DNA of 64,000 nucleotides, from positions 62,001 to 126,000 of the forward strand of contig CAVQRB010000002.1 of assembly GCA_963715055.1 (NCBI GenBank), written 5' to 3'. The first letter of the stretch is position 1; each line of letters opens with the position of its first letter. Positions 34,297 through 41,511 of the stretch are shown here, piece after piece. Origin of the DNA: CAVQRB01 sp963715055. Lineage in GTDB: Bacteria; Pseudomonadota; Alphaproteobacteria; Rhodobacterales; Rhodobacteraceae. The position numbers were made by a program, and so were the translations under genes. The notes beneath the pieces are model-generated. The model was not told the origin of the DNA. It did no database searches and saw only the letters and a program-made list of their open reading frames with translations.

Positions 34297-34339
34297 GCGC
34301 CCGCGTCCTAGCCTTGGGCGTGGGAGAGGAACCAGCACC

Positions 34340-34723
34340 ATGCCAAGCGACCGCTTGACGTTCAAGGAGATGTGCGCGGCGTTCGACGTGACACCTCGCA
34401 CCTTGCGCTACTACGAATACATCGAACTGCTGCAGCCGGACCGGGAAGGACGGGCGCGGTACTACGGCCCTCGGGAAAGAGCCCGGATGAAGCTGATCCT
34501 GCGTGGGCGGCGATTCGGCTTCCCGCTCGAAGACATCCGGCAATGGCTGCTGATGTATGAAAAGGGCGGCAACGACGCGCAGATGACTGCCTGGATCGCG
34601 CTTGCGGACGGGCAGTTGGACGAGTTGGCCAACCAGCGCGAGCAACTCGACGAAGCCATTCGCGAATTGAAAGATCTGCGCGACAGCGTTGCGCGGGAAG
34701 TCGCCGGAAAACCGGCCGGCTGA
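34340..34723 (+). CDS. MerR-family transcriptional regulator, paralogue 1
   Basis: A 127-residue regulator: winged HTH at residues 6-50 (FKEMCAAFDVTPRTLRYYEY), then IRQWLLMYEKGGND and a dimerisation coiled coil to about residue 115. There is no cysteine metal site at the C-terminus, so it is not a CueR/MerR metal sensor; it belongs with the fatty-acid/branched-chain-type MerR proteins that carry YDLGDG-like linkers. The start ATG at 34340 has GAGAGGA upstream. It is clearly related to the MerR gene at 35903, with the Ca/Na antiporter gene between them. Confidence 0.88.
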   Translation: MPSDRLTFKEMCAAFDVTPRTLRYYEYIELLQPDREGRARYYGPRERARMKLILRGRRFGFPLEDIRQWLLMYEKGGNDAQMTAWIALADGQLDELANQREQLDEAIRELKDLRDSVAREVAGKPAG

Positions 34724-34840
34724 CTTTATTTTCGGTTCCGCCTTGCGGCGGGTAGCGGACAGCGCCATCTGAGCGAAAGTCGCGCCGAGACCCCCGATGC
34801 GCGGCCCTTGGGACAGCATGGGGTCGGACACAGTGACTTC

Positions 34841-35776
34841 ATGGACATACTCCTTATTGTCGGCGGTTTCGTCGGCCTGATCCTCGGCGGCGAATTGCTG
34901 GTGCGGGGCGCGGTTGCGGTCGCGCAACGGTTCGGGGTATCGCCCCTCGTCATCGGGCTCACGCTTGTCGGTTTCGGCACCTCGATGCCGGAACTGGTGA
35001 CCAGCGTGCAGGCAGCGCTCGCCGGCGCGCCCGGCATCGCCGTCGGCAATGTAGTGGGCAGCAACATCGCCAATATCCTGCTGATCCTTGGCCTCACGGC
35101 CCTGCTGCGCCCGCTGGCCGTGTCCCGCCACAGTTTTCCGCGGGATGCCGCCGTTCTCTGCGCTGTCACGGCACTGGGCGCGGTACTCTTTCTCAACGGC
35201 ACGCTGGGCCGTGGTGCGGGTCTGGTCTTTCTGGTGGCACTCGCTTGCTTTCTGATCTTCACGCTCAAGACCGGGAGCGCCGAGGATGCTGGGGCGGAGG
35301 TGCCTGAGGTTGGCATTCCGCAGAGTCTGCCGCTGTCCCTGCTCTTCCTTGTCGGCGGCTTGATCATCACCATCGTCGCCGCCCGGTTTCTGGTCATGGG
35401 TGCGGTGTCGCTCGCAGCCACCCTGGGCATGTCGGAGGCGGCGATTGGCCTGACCGTCGTTGCAGTGGGCACGTCGCTGCCGGAACTGGTCACATCGGTG
35501 ATCGCGGCGCGACGCGGCCAGAGCGATATTGCGCTCGGCAACATCATCGGCAGCAACATCTTCAACATCCTCGGCATCCTCGGTGTTACCGCACTGGTGA
35601 TGCCACTGGAAATCCCCGCCAGTATCGTCGCCTTCGATCTCTGGATCATGATCGCTGCAACGGCCGCTCTGGTCGGTTTCGGCTGGACCCGCTGGTCGAT
35701 CAACCGCGTCGAAGGCGGCATCTTGCTGGCGGCCTACATCTTCTATGTGGGCTTTTTGCTCTCGCAGATAGGCTGA
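34841..35776 (+). CDS. Calcium/sodium antiporter, YrbG-type (CaCA family)
   Basis: A 311-residue membrane antiporter. The two inverted alpha-repeats are obvious: GFGTSMPELVTSVQAAL with AVGNVVGSNIANILLILG in the first half, and AVGTSLPELVTSVIAARRG with ALGNIIGSNIFNILGILG in the second. The Glu in PELVTS of each repeat coordinates Ca2+. Ten to eleven membrane segments are predicted. The start at 34841 is placed directly before the first helix (MDILLIVGGFVGLILGGELL). It lies 117 bp after the first MerR gene; a regulatory link is not shown. Confidence 0.93.
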   Translation: MDILLIVGGFVGLILGGELLVRGAVAVAQRFGVSPLVIGLTLVGFGTSMPELVTSVQAALAGAPGIAVGNVVGSNIANILLILGLTALLRPLAVSRHSFPRDAAVLCAVTALGAVLFLNGTLGRGAGLVFLVALACFLIFTLKTGSAEDAGAEVPEVGIPQSLPLSLLFLVGGLIITIVAARFLVMGAVSLAATLGMSEAAIGLTVVAVGTSLPELVTSVIAARRGQSDIALGNIIGSNIFNILGILGVTALVMPLEIPASIVAFDLWIMIAATAALVGFGWTRWSINRVEGGILLAAYIFYVGFLLSQIG

Positions 35777-35806
35777 GCGACGGGCTGCGTCCCGCCCGGG
35801 AGAAAG

Positions 35807-35830
35807 TGACGCAACGTTCAGGTTACGTAA
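35807..35830. promoter_or_regulatory. Imperfect dyad upstream of the second merR gene and the beta-oxidation operon
   Basis: TGACGCAAC and GTTACGTAA form the pattern T-x-ACG-y-AAC / GTT-r-CGT-x-A around 6 bp, with 8 of 12 base pairs symmetric. It lies about 75 bp before the merR ATG at 35903. ACGTAA-type dyads are typical of MerR regulators of fatty-acid and leucine catabolism (LiuR-like), so autoregulation and control of the operon are plausible. Confidence 0.4.
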
Positions 35831-35902
35831 ACATCGGCGCGTGTTGTAGCAGATCGGTCAGTGCCTATCTGTGATCCGACATGATGAGCGAGAGATGAAA
35901 CG

Positions 35903-36304
35903 ATGACCGAAGAAATCATGACGATCCGTCAAATGTGCGATGCCTTTGACGTGACCCCCCGGACCCTGCGGTTCTACGAATCCAAGGAATTGCTGTTTCC
36001 GATCCGCGACGGGCAGAAACGGCTCTTCACCAAGCGCGACCGGGCGCGTCTTAAGCTGATCCTGCGCGGCAAGCGCTTCGGGTTCAGCCTCGAGGAAATG
36101 CGCCAGCTGCTCGATCTTTACGATCTGGGCGATGCGCAGCACACCCAACTGGTCAAGACCGTCGAGATCGCGCGCAAGCGCCTCGGTGACATGGTCGAGC
36201 AGCGCGAGGCCATCGACGAGGCCATCGACGAACTCACCGAACAGCTCAAATGGGCCGAAGACATCATTGGCAGCATTCACGAAGCGAAGAACGCCGCAGA
36301 ATAA
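35903..36304 (+). CDS. MerR-family transcriptional regulator, paralogue 2 (beta-oxidation regulator candidate)
   Basis: A 133-residue regulator: HTH MTIRQMCDAFDVTPRTLRFY at the N-terminus, wing, then FSLEEMRQLLDLYDLGDAQ and a long coiled-coil dimerisation helix (about 85-125). There are no metal-binding cysteines. It is the first gene of a seven-gene run encoding acyl-CoA oxidation, 37 bp before an acyl-CoA dehydrogenase gene, so control of that pathway by an acyl-CoA is the natural guess. It resembles the MerR protein encoded at 34340 closely in the HTH (AFDVTPRTLR is identical). Confidence 0.9.
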   Translation: MTEEIMTIRQMCDAFDVTPRTLRFYESKELLFPIRDGQKRLFTKRDRARLKLILRGKRFGFSLEEMRQLLDLYDLGDAQHTQLVKTVEIARKRLGDMVEQREAIDEAIDELTEQLKWAEDIIGSIHEAKNAAE

Positions 36305-36341
36305 CCGACAAAAGAACGCAAGTTATCAGGGAGAAGCACCC

Positions 36342-38123
36342 ATGCCCCGTTACACCGCCCCGACGAAAGACATGCAATTCGTCCTGCACGATGTTCTCAA
36401 GGTCTCGGAACAGCCCATTCCCGGCTACGAGGATCTGGAAGCGGATTTCACATCGGCCATTCTGGAGGAAGCGGGCAAGCTCGCCTCCTCCGTTCTGGCG
36501 CCGCTGAATGTCGTGGGCGACACCGAGGGCTGCAAGCTCGAGAACGGCGTGGTGCGCACGCCCACCGGGTTCAAGGAAGCCTTTGCGCAGGTCAAGGAAG
36601 GTGGCTGGCCGGGCATCGACATGCCCGAAGCATACGGCGGGCAGAACATGCCCTGCGTCATCGGATCGGCCGTGGGAGAGATGTTCTCGGGCGCCAACAT
36701 GGCCTTTACCATGTACCAGGGCCTGACGCATGGGGCGGCCTCGGCCATCCTCGCGCATGGCACAGAGGCGCAGAAGGACATGTATTTGCCGAAGATGGTC
36801 GCATGCGACTGGACCGGCACGATGAACCTCACCGAGCCGCATTGCGGCACCGATCTCGGCCTGATGCGAACCAAGGCCGAACCCCAGGCCGATGGCAGCT
36901 ACAAGATCACAGGGCAGAAGATCTTCATCTCCGCCGGTGAGCATGACATGTCCGAGAACATCATCCACCTCGTGCTCGCGAAAATCGTCGGCGGGCCGGA
37001 AGGCATCAAGGGCGTGTCGCTCTTCATCGTGCCGAAGTTCATGGTCAACGAGGACGGCAGCCTTGGTGCGCGCAACCCCGTCGCCGTGGGCAAGATCGAA
37101 GAGAAGATGGGCATCCACGGCAACTCCACCTGCGTGATGAATTACGATGGTGCCACCGGCTATCTGCTGGGCGAGGAACACAAGGGCATGCGGGCGATGT
37201 TCACCATGATGAACGAAGCGCGTCTGGGCGTGGGCATGCAGGGCCTGAGCCAGGCCGAAGCCGCCTATCAGAACGCGCTGGACTATGCCAAGGACCGCCT
37301 GCAGGGGCGCGACGTGACCGGGGTGAAGAACCCCGACGGCCCGGCCGATCCGCTGATCGTGCATCCGGACATTCGCCGGTCCTTGATGGACCAGAAGAGC
37401 TTCGCCGAAGGCGCGCGGGCCTTCATCCTCTGGGGGGCGACGCTGATCGATGCGGCACACCGATCCGGCGACAAGGCGGCTGACGGCCTCGTATCCTTGA
37501 TGACCCCGGTGATAAAAGGCTTCCTGACCGACCAGGGCTACGACATGACCATCAAGGCGCAGCAGGTCTACGGCGGCCATGGCTACATCGAGGAATGGGG
37601 CATGTCGCAGTTCACCCGCGATGCGCGGATCGCGATGATCTATGAAGGGGCGAACGGCGTGCAGGCGCTCGATCTGGTGGGCCGCAAGCTCGCACAGGAC
37701 GGCGGCAAGCATGTGATGGCCTTCTTCGATCTGGTGAAGAGCTTCATCAAGGAGACCGCCGGGCAGGACGCGGATTTCGACCGGGAGTTTCTGGAGCCCT
37801 TGAAGGCGGCCAGCAAGGACCTGCAGGCGGCGGGGATGTATTTCATGCAGAACGGCATGAAGAACCCCAACAACGCGCTCTCGGGGTCCTATGACTTCAT
37901 GCATATGTTCGGTCATGTCTGCCTCGGCTTGATGTGGGCGAAGATGGGCAAGGCGTCGCGCGAGGCACTTGCGGCGGGCACGTCCGATCCTGTGTTCCAC
38001 GAGACCAAGCTCGCCACAGGACGCTATTACATGGCGCGGCAGTTGCCTGCGACGGCGCTGCACCTGGGGCGGATCCAGTCCGGGGCCGATACGGTGATGG
38101 CGCTCGACGTCGCGAATTTCTAA
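36342..38123 (+). CDS. Acyl-CoA dehydrogenase with C-terminal extension domain (DmdC/AcdH-type)
   Basis: A 593-residue acyl-CoA dehydrogenase of the enlarged type that includes 3-methylmercaptopropionyl-CoA dehydrogenase (DmdC) and long-chain enzymes. The N-terminus MPRYTAPTKDMQFVLHDVL is typical of this group. FAD contacts are MNLTEPHCGTDLGL, the catalytic Glu is in IYEGANGVQALDLVGRK, and a ~120-residue C-terminal domain follows (LEPLKAASKDLQAAGMYFMQ onward). The ATG at 36342 has a GGGAGAAG SD. DmdC cannot be told from a fatty-acyl enzyme by eye; thiolase and FadJ nearby favour fatty acids. Confidence 0.9.
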   Translation: MPRYTAPTKDMQFVLHDVLKVSEQPIPGYEDLEADFTSAILEEAGKLASSVLAPLNVVGDTEGCKLENGVVRTPTGFKEAFAQVKEGGWPGIDMPEAYGGQNMPCVIGSAVGEMFSGANMAFTMYQGLTHGAASAILAHGTEAQKDMYLPKMVACDWTGTMNLTEPHCGTDLGLMRTKAEPQADGSYKITGQKIFISAGEHDMSENIIHLVLAKIVGGPEGIKGVSLFIVPKFMVNEDGSLGARNPVAVGKIEEKMGIHGNSTCVMNYDGATGYLLGEEHKGMRAMFTMMNEARLGVGMQGLSQAEAAYQNALDYAKDRLQGRDVTGVKNPDGPADPLIVHPDIRRSLMDQKSFAEGARAFILWGATLIDAAHRSGDKAADGLVSLMTPVIKGFLTDQGYDMTIKAQQVYGGHGYIEEWGMSQFTRDARIAMIYEGANGVQALDLVGRKLAQDGGKHVMAFFDLVKSFIKETAGQDADFDREFLEPLKAASKDLQAAGMYFMQNGMKNPNNALSGSYDFMHMFGHVCLGLMWAKMGKASREALAAGTSDPVFHETKLATGRYYMARQLPATALHLGRIQSGADTVMALDVANF

Positions 38124-38176
38124 GCTGCCGGTGTGCCGCTTGGGCGGCACGCCAAATGATCGAAAGGACCGCGCCG

Positions 38177-38389
38177 ATGCCCAAACGTTTCCGCCTGACC
38201 CGCCGTTTCAACGCCGCCATGACCGAGGACGCCTACCGAAGGCTAAAACGCTTCGCCACCGAGGCGGGTCTCGATGAGGGCGAGGCGTTGTCTTTTGTCT
38301 TCGAGAATTTCGACAGCATCCTCAACGAGGAGACATTCGGACACCGCATGCGGCTGTTCAACGCGGAACTGGATGCGCGCAAACGCTGA
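38177..38389 (+). CDS. Small conserved-looking protein of unknown function inside the beta-oxidation operon
   Basis: A 70-residue protein starting MPKRFRLTRRFNAAMTEDAY. The N-terminus is strongly basic and is followed by two predicted helices (AYRRLKRFATEAGLDEGEAL and FENFDSILNEETFGHRMRLF). AAAGGA lies 9 bp before the ATG. It fits neatly between the two acyl-CoA dehydrogenase genes (53 bp after the first, 25 bp before the second), and codon use matches them. The basic start and length would fit a ribbon-helix-helix DNA-binding protein, but I recognise no family and this is a guess. Confidence 0.68.
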   Translation: MPKRFRLTRRFNAAMTEDAYRRLKRFATEAGLDEGEALSFVFENFDSILNEETFGHRMRLFNAELDARKR

Positions 38390-38414
38390 GAATGTCAGAC
38401 TTCGGGGGGACAAG

Positions 38415-39563
38415 ATGACGACAGTACGTTCAGGCTGGATGACCGACGAACATCGGATGATCGCGGAGATGACTGCGCAGTTCATCACCAACGAATGGAC
38501 GCCGAAATTCGAGAAATGGCGCAAGCAGGGCGAGATGGACCGCGAGACATGGGCGCAGGCGGGCGAATTGGGCCTGCTCTGTCCTTCCGTGCCGGAGGAA
38601 TACGGCGGTGCCGGCGGTGATTTCGGCCATGAGGCCGCAATCCTGATCGAAGCGGCCCGTGCCAATCTGGCAAGCTGGGGGCATGGCATCCACTCCGGCA
38701 TCGTCGCGCATTACGTGCTGCATTACGGCAGTGAGGAACAGAAGCGGCGCTGGCTGCCCAAGATGGTTTCCGGCGAGCTTGTCGGCGCGCTGGCGATGAC
38801 CGAGCCCTCCACCGGGTCGGATGTGCAGGCCATCAGGACCAAGGCGATCAAAGACGGCAATGCTTACAGGCTATCGGGGCAGAAAACCTTCATCACCAAT
38901 GGCCAGCATGCCAACCTGATCGTGGTCGCGGCCAAGACCGATCCGAGCGAAGGCTCCAAGGGGGTTTCGCTGGTGGTGGTGGAAACAGATGGCGCGGAAG
39001 GCTTCACCCGCGGGCGCAATCTGGAGAAGGTCGGCCTGCATGCGTCGGATACGTCGGAGCTCTTCTTCGACGAGGTGGAGATCCCGCCCGAGAACATCCT
39101 GGGCGGCGAGGAAGGCAAGGGGTTCTACCAGATGATGCAGCAGCTGCCTCAGGAACGGCTGATCATCGGTTGCGGCGCGGTGGGCGCCATGGAAGGCGGT
39201 GTGGCGCGCACCATCCAGTACTGCAAGGAGCGCGAAGCCTTCGGCGGGCCGCTCACGCAGTTCCAGAACACCCGCTTCAAGCTTGCGGAATGCAAGACCA
39301 AGGCAACCGTGGCGCGGGCCTTTCTGGATGACTGCATCGAGGACCATCTGCGCGGCGAATTGACGGTCGAGAAGGCCGCGATGGCGAAATACTGGCTGAC
39401 GGACACCCAGGGCGAGGTGCTGGACGATTGCGTGCAGCTGCATGGCGGCTACGGCTTCATGCAGGAATACGCCATTGCCGAAATGTGGGCCGACGCGCGG
39501 GTGCAGCGCATCTACGGCGGCACCAATGAAATCATGAAGGAACTGATCGGGCGCAGCCTGTGA
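38415..39563 (+). CDS. Acyl-CoA dehydrogenase
   Basis: A 382-residue acyl-CoA dehydrogenase of standard length. LAMTEPSTGSDVQAI is the FAD/substrate loop, ITNGQHANLIVVAAKTD follows in the beta domain, and the C-terminus QRIYGGTNEIMKELIGRSL carries the catalytic Glu. The pattern (FITNEWTPKFEKWRKQGEMD) is that of long-chain enzymes in proteobacteria. It is coupled within the operon between the 70-residue protein and a GST gene (16 bp). The start at 38415 follows a GGGGGGA SD. Confidence 0.93.
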   Translation: MTTVRSGWMTDEHRMIAEMTAQFITNEWTPKFEKWRKQGEMDRETWAQAGELGLLCPSVPEEYGGAGGDFGHEAAILIEAARANLASWGHGIHSGIVAHYVLHYGSEEQKRRWLPKMVSGELVGALAMTEPSTGSDVQAIRTKAIKDGNAYRLSGQKTFITNGQHANLIVVAAKTDPSEGSKGVSLVVVETDGAEGFTRGRNLEKVGLHASDTSELFFDEVEIPPENILGGEEGKGFYQMMQQLPQERLIIGCGAVGAMEGGVARTIQYCKEREAFGGPLTQFQNTRFKLAECKTKATVARAFLDDCIEDHLRGELTVEKAAMAKYWLTDTQGEVLDDCVQLHGGYGFMQEYAIAEMWADARVQRIYGGTNEIMKELIGRSL

Positions 39564-39579
39564 CGAGGGAGACCACGCG

Positions 39580-40218
39580 ATGACCATCAAACTCTACTGC
39601 TTCGGCGAAAGCGGCAACGCCTACAAGGCGGCCTTGGCGCTGGAACTGTCCGGCCTTGCCTGGGAACCGGTGAAGGTCGATTTCTTCGGCGGCGAGACCC
39701 GCACGCCTGAGTACAAGCGCGACATCAACGAGATGGGCGAAGCGCCGGTGATGGTGGATGGCGACATCCGGCTCACGCAGTCGGGCGTCATCCAGGACTA
39801 TGTGGCGGAGAAATCCGGCAAGTTCGGCGGCAAGGATGCAGCCGAGCGCCGCGAGATCTTGCGCTGGGTGCTCTGGGACAACCACAAGCTCAGCTCCGGT
39901 GCGGGCATGACGCGCTTTTTGATGAACTTCCTGCCCGAGGACAAGCGCCCGGCGGAGGTGATTGCCTTCATGCAGGGACGGTTGAAGGCAGCCTACGGCG
40001 TGCTGAACGACCACCTTGAAGGCCGCGACTGGATTGTCGGCGACAGCCTGACAAATGCGGATATCTCCTGCTGCGGCTACCTTTATTACCCCGAGCCTTT
40101 CGGTTTTGACCGCAGGGACTGGCCCAACATCGACGCGTGGTTGACACGGATCTCGCAGACACCGGGCTGGAAGGCCCCCTATGACCTGATGCCCGGATCG
40201 CCCGCCGACCGCGCCTGA
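39580..40218 (+). CDS. Glutathione S-transferase family protein
   Basis: A 212-residue cytosolic GST. The thioredoxin-like N-terminal domain (residues 1-80) contains IKLYCFGESGNAYKAALAL with Ser/Cys as possible activating residue, EAPVMVDGDIRLTQSGVI forms the cis-Pro and gamma-glutamyl site, and the helical domain ends in LEGRDWIVGDSLTNADISCC. Family function is glutathione conjugation or thiol reduction. Its place inside a beta-oxidation operon is not explained by known pathway steps. The thiolase gene starts 42 bp later. Confidence 0.92.
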   Translation: MTIKLYCFGESGNAYKAALALELSGLAWEPVKVDFFGGETRTPEYKRDINEMGEAPVMVDGDIRLTQSGVIQDYVAEKSGKFGGKDAAERREILRWVLWDNHKLSSGAGMTRFLMNFLPEDKRPAEVIAFMQGRLKAAYGVLNDHLEGRDWIVGDSLTNADISCCGYLYYPEPFGFDRRDWPNIDAWLTRISQTPGWKAPYDLMPGSPADRA

Positions 40219-40260
40219 CCTCAACAACGGCGCCCATTGGGGCGACCGAAGGAGAAGACC

Positions 40261-41472
40261 ATGACCGAAGCCTATATCTATGACGCCCTGCGCACCCCGC
40301 GCGGCAAGGGCCGCCCTGACGGCAGCTTGCACGAAGTGACCGCGCTGCGGCTTTCCGCTTTGACGCTGAATGCGATGAAGGAACGCAACAACCTCGAAGG
40401 CCATGCCGTGGAGGATGTGATCTGGGGCAATGTCACGCAGGTGATGGAACAGGGCGGCTGCCTTGCGCGCTCAGCGGTGCTCGCTTCCGATCTCGACGAA
40501 CGTATTCCGGGCCTTGCGATCAACCGCTTTTGCGCCTCCGGCATGGAAGCCGTGAACCTTGCCGCCAATCAGGTGCGCGGCGGCGCCGGTGAGGCCTATA
40601 TCGCGGGCGGCGTGGAGATGATGGGCCGGGTGCCCATGGGCTCCGATGGCGCTGCGATCGCGGTCGATCCGACGCTGGCGATGGAGAAATACTTCGTGCC
40701 GCAGGGCATCAGTGCCGACATCATCGCCACCGAATATGGCTTCACCCGCGACGAGGCCGACCGGCTGGCGGTGGAATCCCAGCGTCGCGCCAAGATGGCA
40801 TGGGACGAAGGCCGCTTCGCCAAATCCGTGATCGAGATCCGCGACCAGAACGGCCTGCCGATCCTCTCGCATGACGAATACATGCGCCCGCAGACCGACA
40901 TGCAGAGCCTCGGCGCGCTCAATCCCGCGTTCCAGGCGATGGGCGAGGTGATGCCCGGTTTCGACAAGGTCGCCCTGATGAAATACCCGCATCTGGAGCG
41001 GATCAACCATATCCACCATGCGGGCAATTCCTCCGGCATCGTGGATGGGGCGGCGGCCGTGCTGATCGGCTCCAAGGCCTTCGGCGAGAAATACGGGCTG
41101 AAACCCCGCGCCCGCATCCGGGCGACGGCCAAGATCGGGACCGATCCCACCATCATGCTGACCGGCCCGGTGCCGGTGACCGAGAAGATCCTCAAGGATC
41201 ACGGCATGTCGATCAAGGACATCGACCTTTTCGAGGTCAACGAGGCCTTCGCCGCCGTGGTGCTGCGCTTCATGCAGGCCTTCGACGTGGACGCAGGCAA
41301 GGTCAACGTAAACGGCGGCTCCATCGCCATGGGTCACCCGCTGGGGGCCACCGGCGCGATGATCATCGGCACGCTGCTCGACGAGATGGAGCGGGCGGAC
41401 AAGGAAGTGGGCCTCGCCACGCTCTGCATCGCGTCGGGCATGGGTGCCGCGACCATCATCGAGCGGGTTTGA
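40261..41472 (+). CDS. fadA: Acetyl-CoA C-acyltransferase (3-ketoacyl-CoA thiolase)
   Basis: A 403-residue thiolase that cleaves 3-ketoacyl-CoA with CoA in the last step of beta-oxidation. The acyl-accepting Cys91 is in NRFCASGMEAVNLA; the C-terminal motifs GGSIAMGHPLGATGA (His) and CIASGMGAATIIE (Cys) are complete. NEAFAAVVLRF is the third signature. It is 39 bp upstream of fadJ; together they form the trifunctional module of bacterial fatty acid oxidation. The start at 40261 (MTEAYIYDALRTPRGKG) is standard with AAGGAGAA upstream. Confidence 0.95.
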   Translation: MTEAYIYDALRTPRGKGRPDGSLHEVTALRLSALTLNAMKERNNLEGHAVEDVIWGNVTQVMEQGGCLARSAVLASDLDERIPGLAINRFCASGMEAVNLAANQVRGGAGEAYIAGGVEMMGRVPMGSDGAAIAVDPTLAMEKYFVPQGISADIIATEYGFTRDEADRLAVESQRRAKMAWDEGRFAKSVIEIRDQNGLPILSHDEYMRPQTDMQSLGALNPAFQAMGEVMPGFDKVALMKYPHLERINHIHHAGNSSGIVDGAAAVLIGSKAFGEKYGLKPRARIRATAKIGTDPTIMLTGPVPVTEKILKDHGMSIKDIDLFEVNEAFAAVVLRFMQAFDVDAGKVNVNGGSIAMGHPLGATGAMIIGTLLDEMERADKEVGLATLCIASGMGAATIIERV

Positions 41473-41511
41473 GCCGCAACGCATATTCACCCCGACAGAG
41501 GGAAGACGGAA

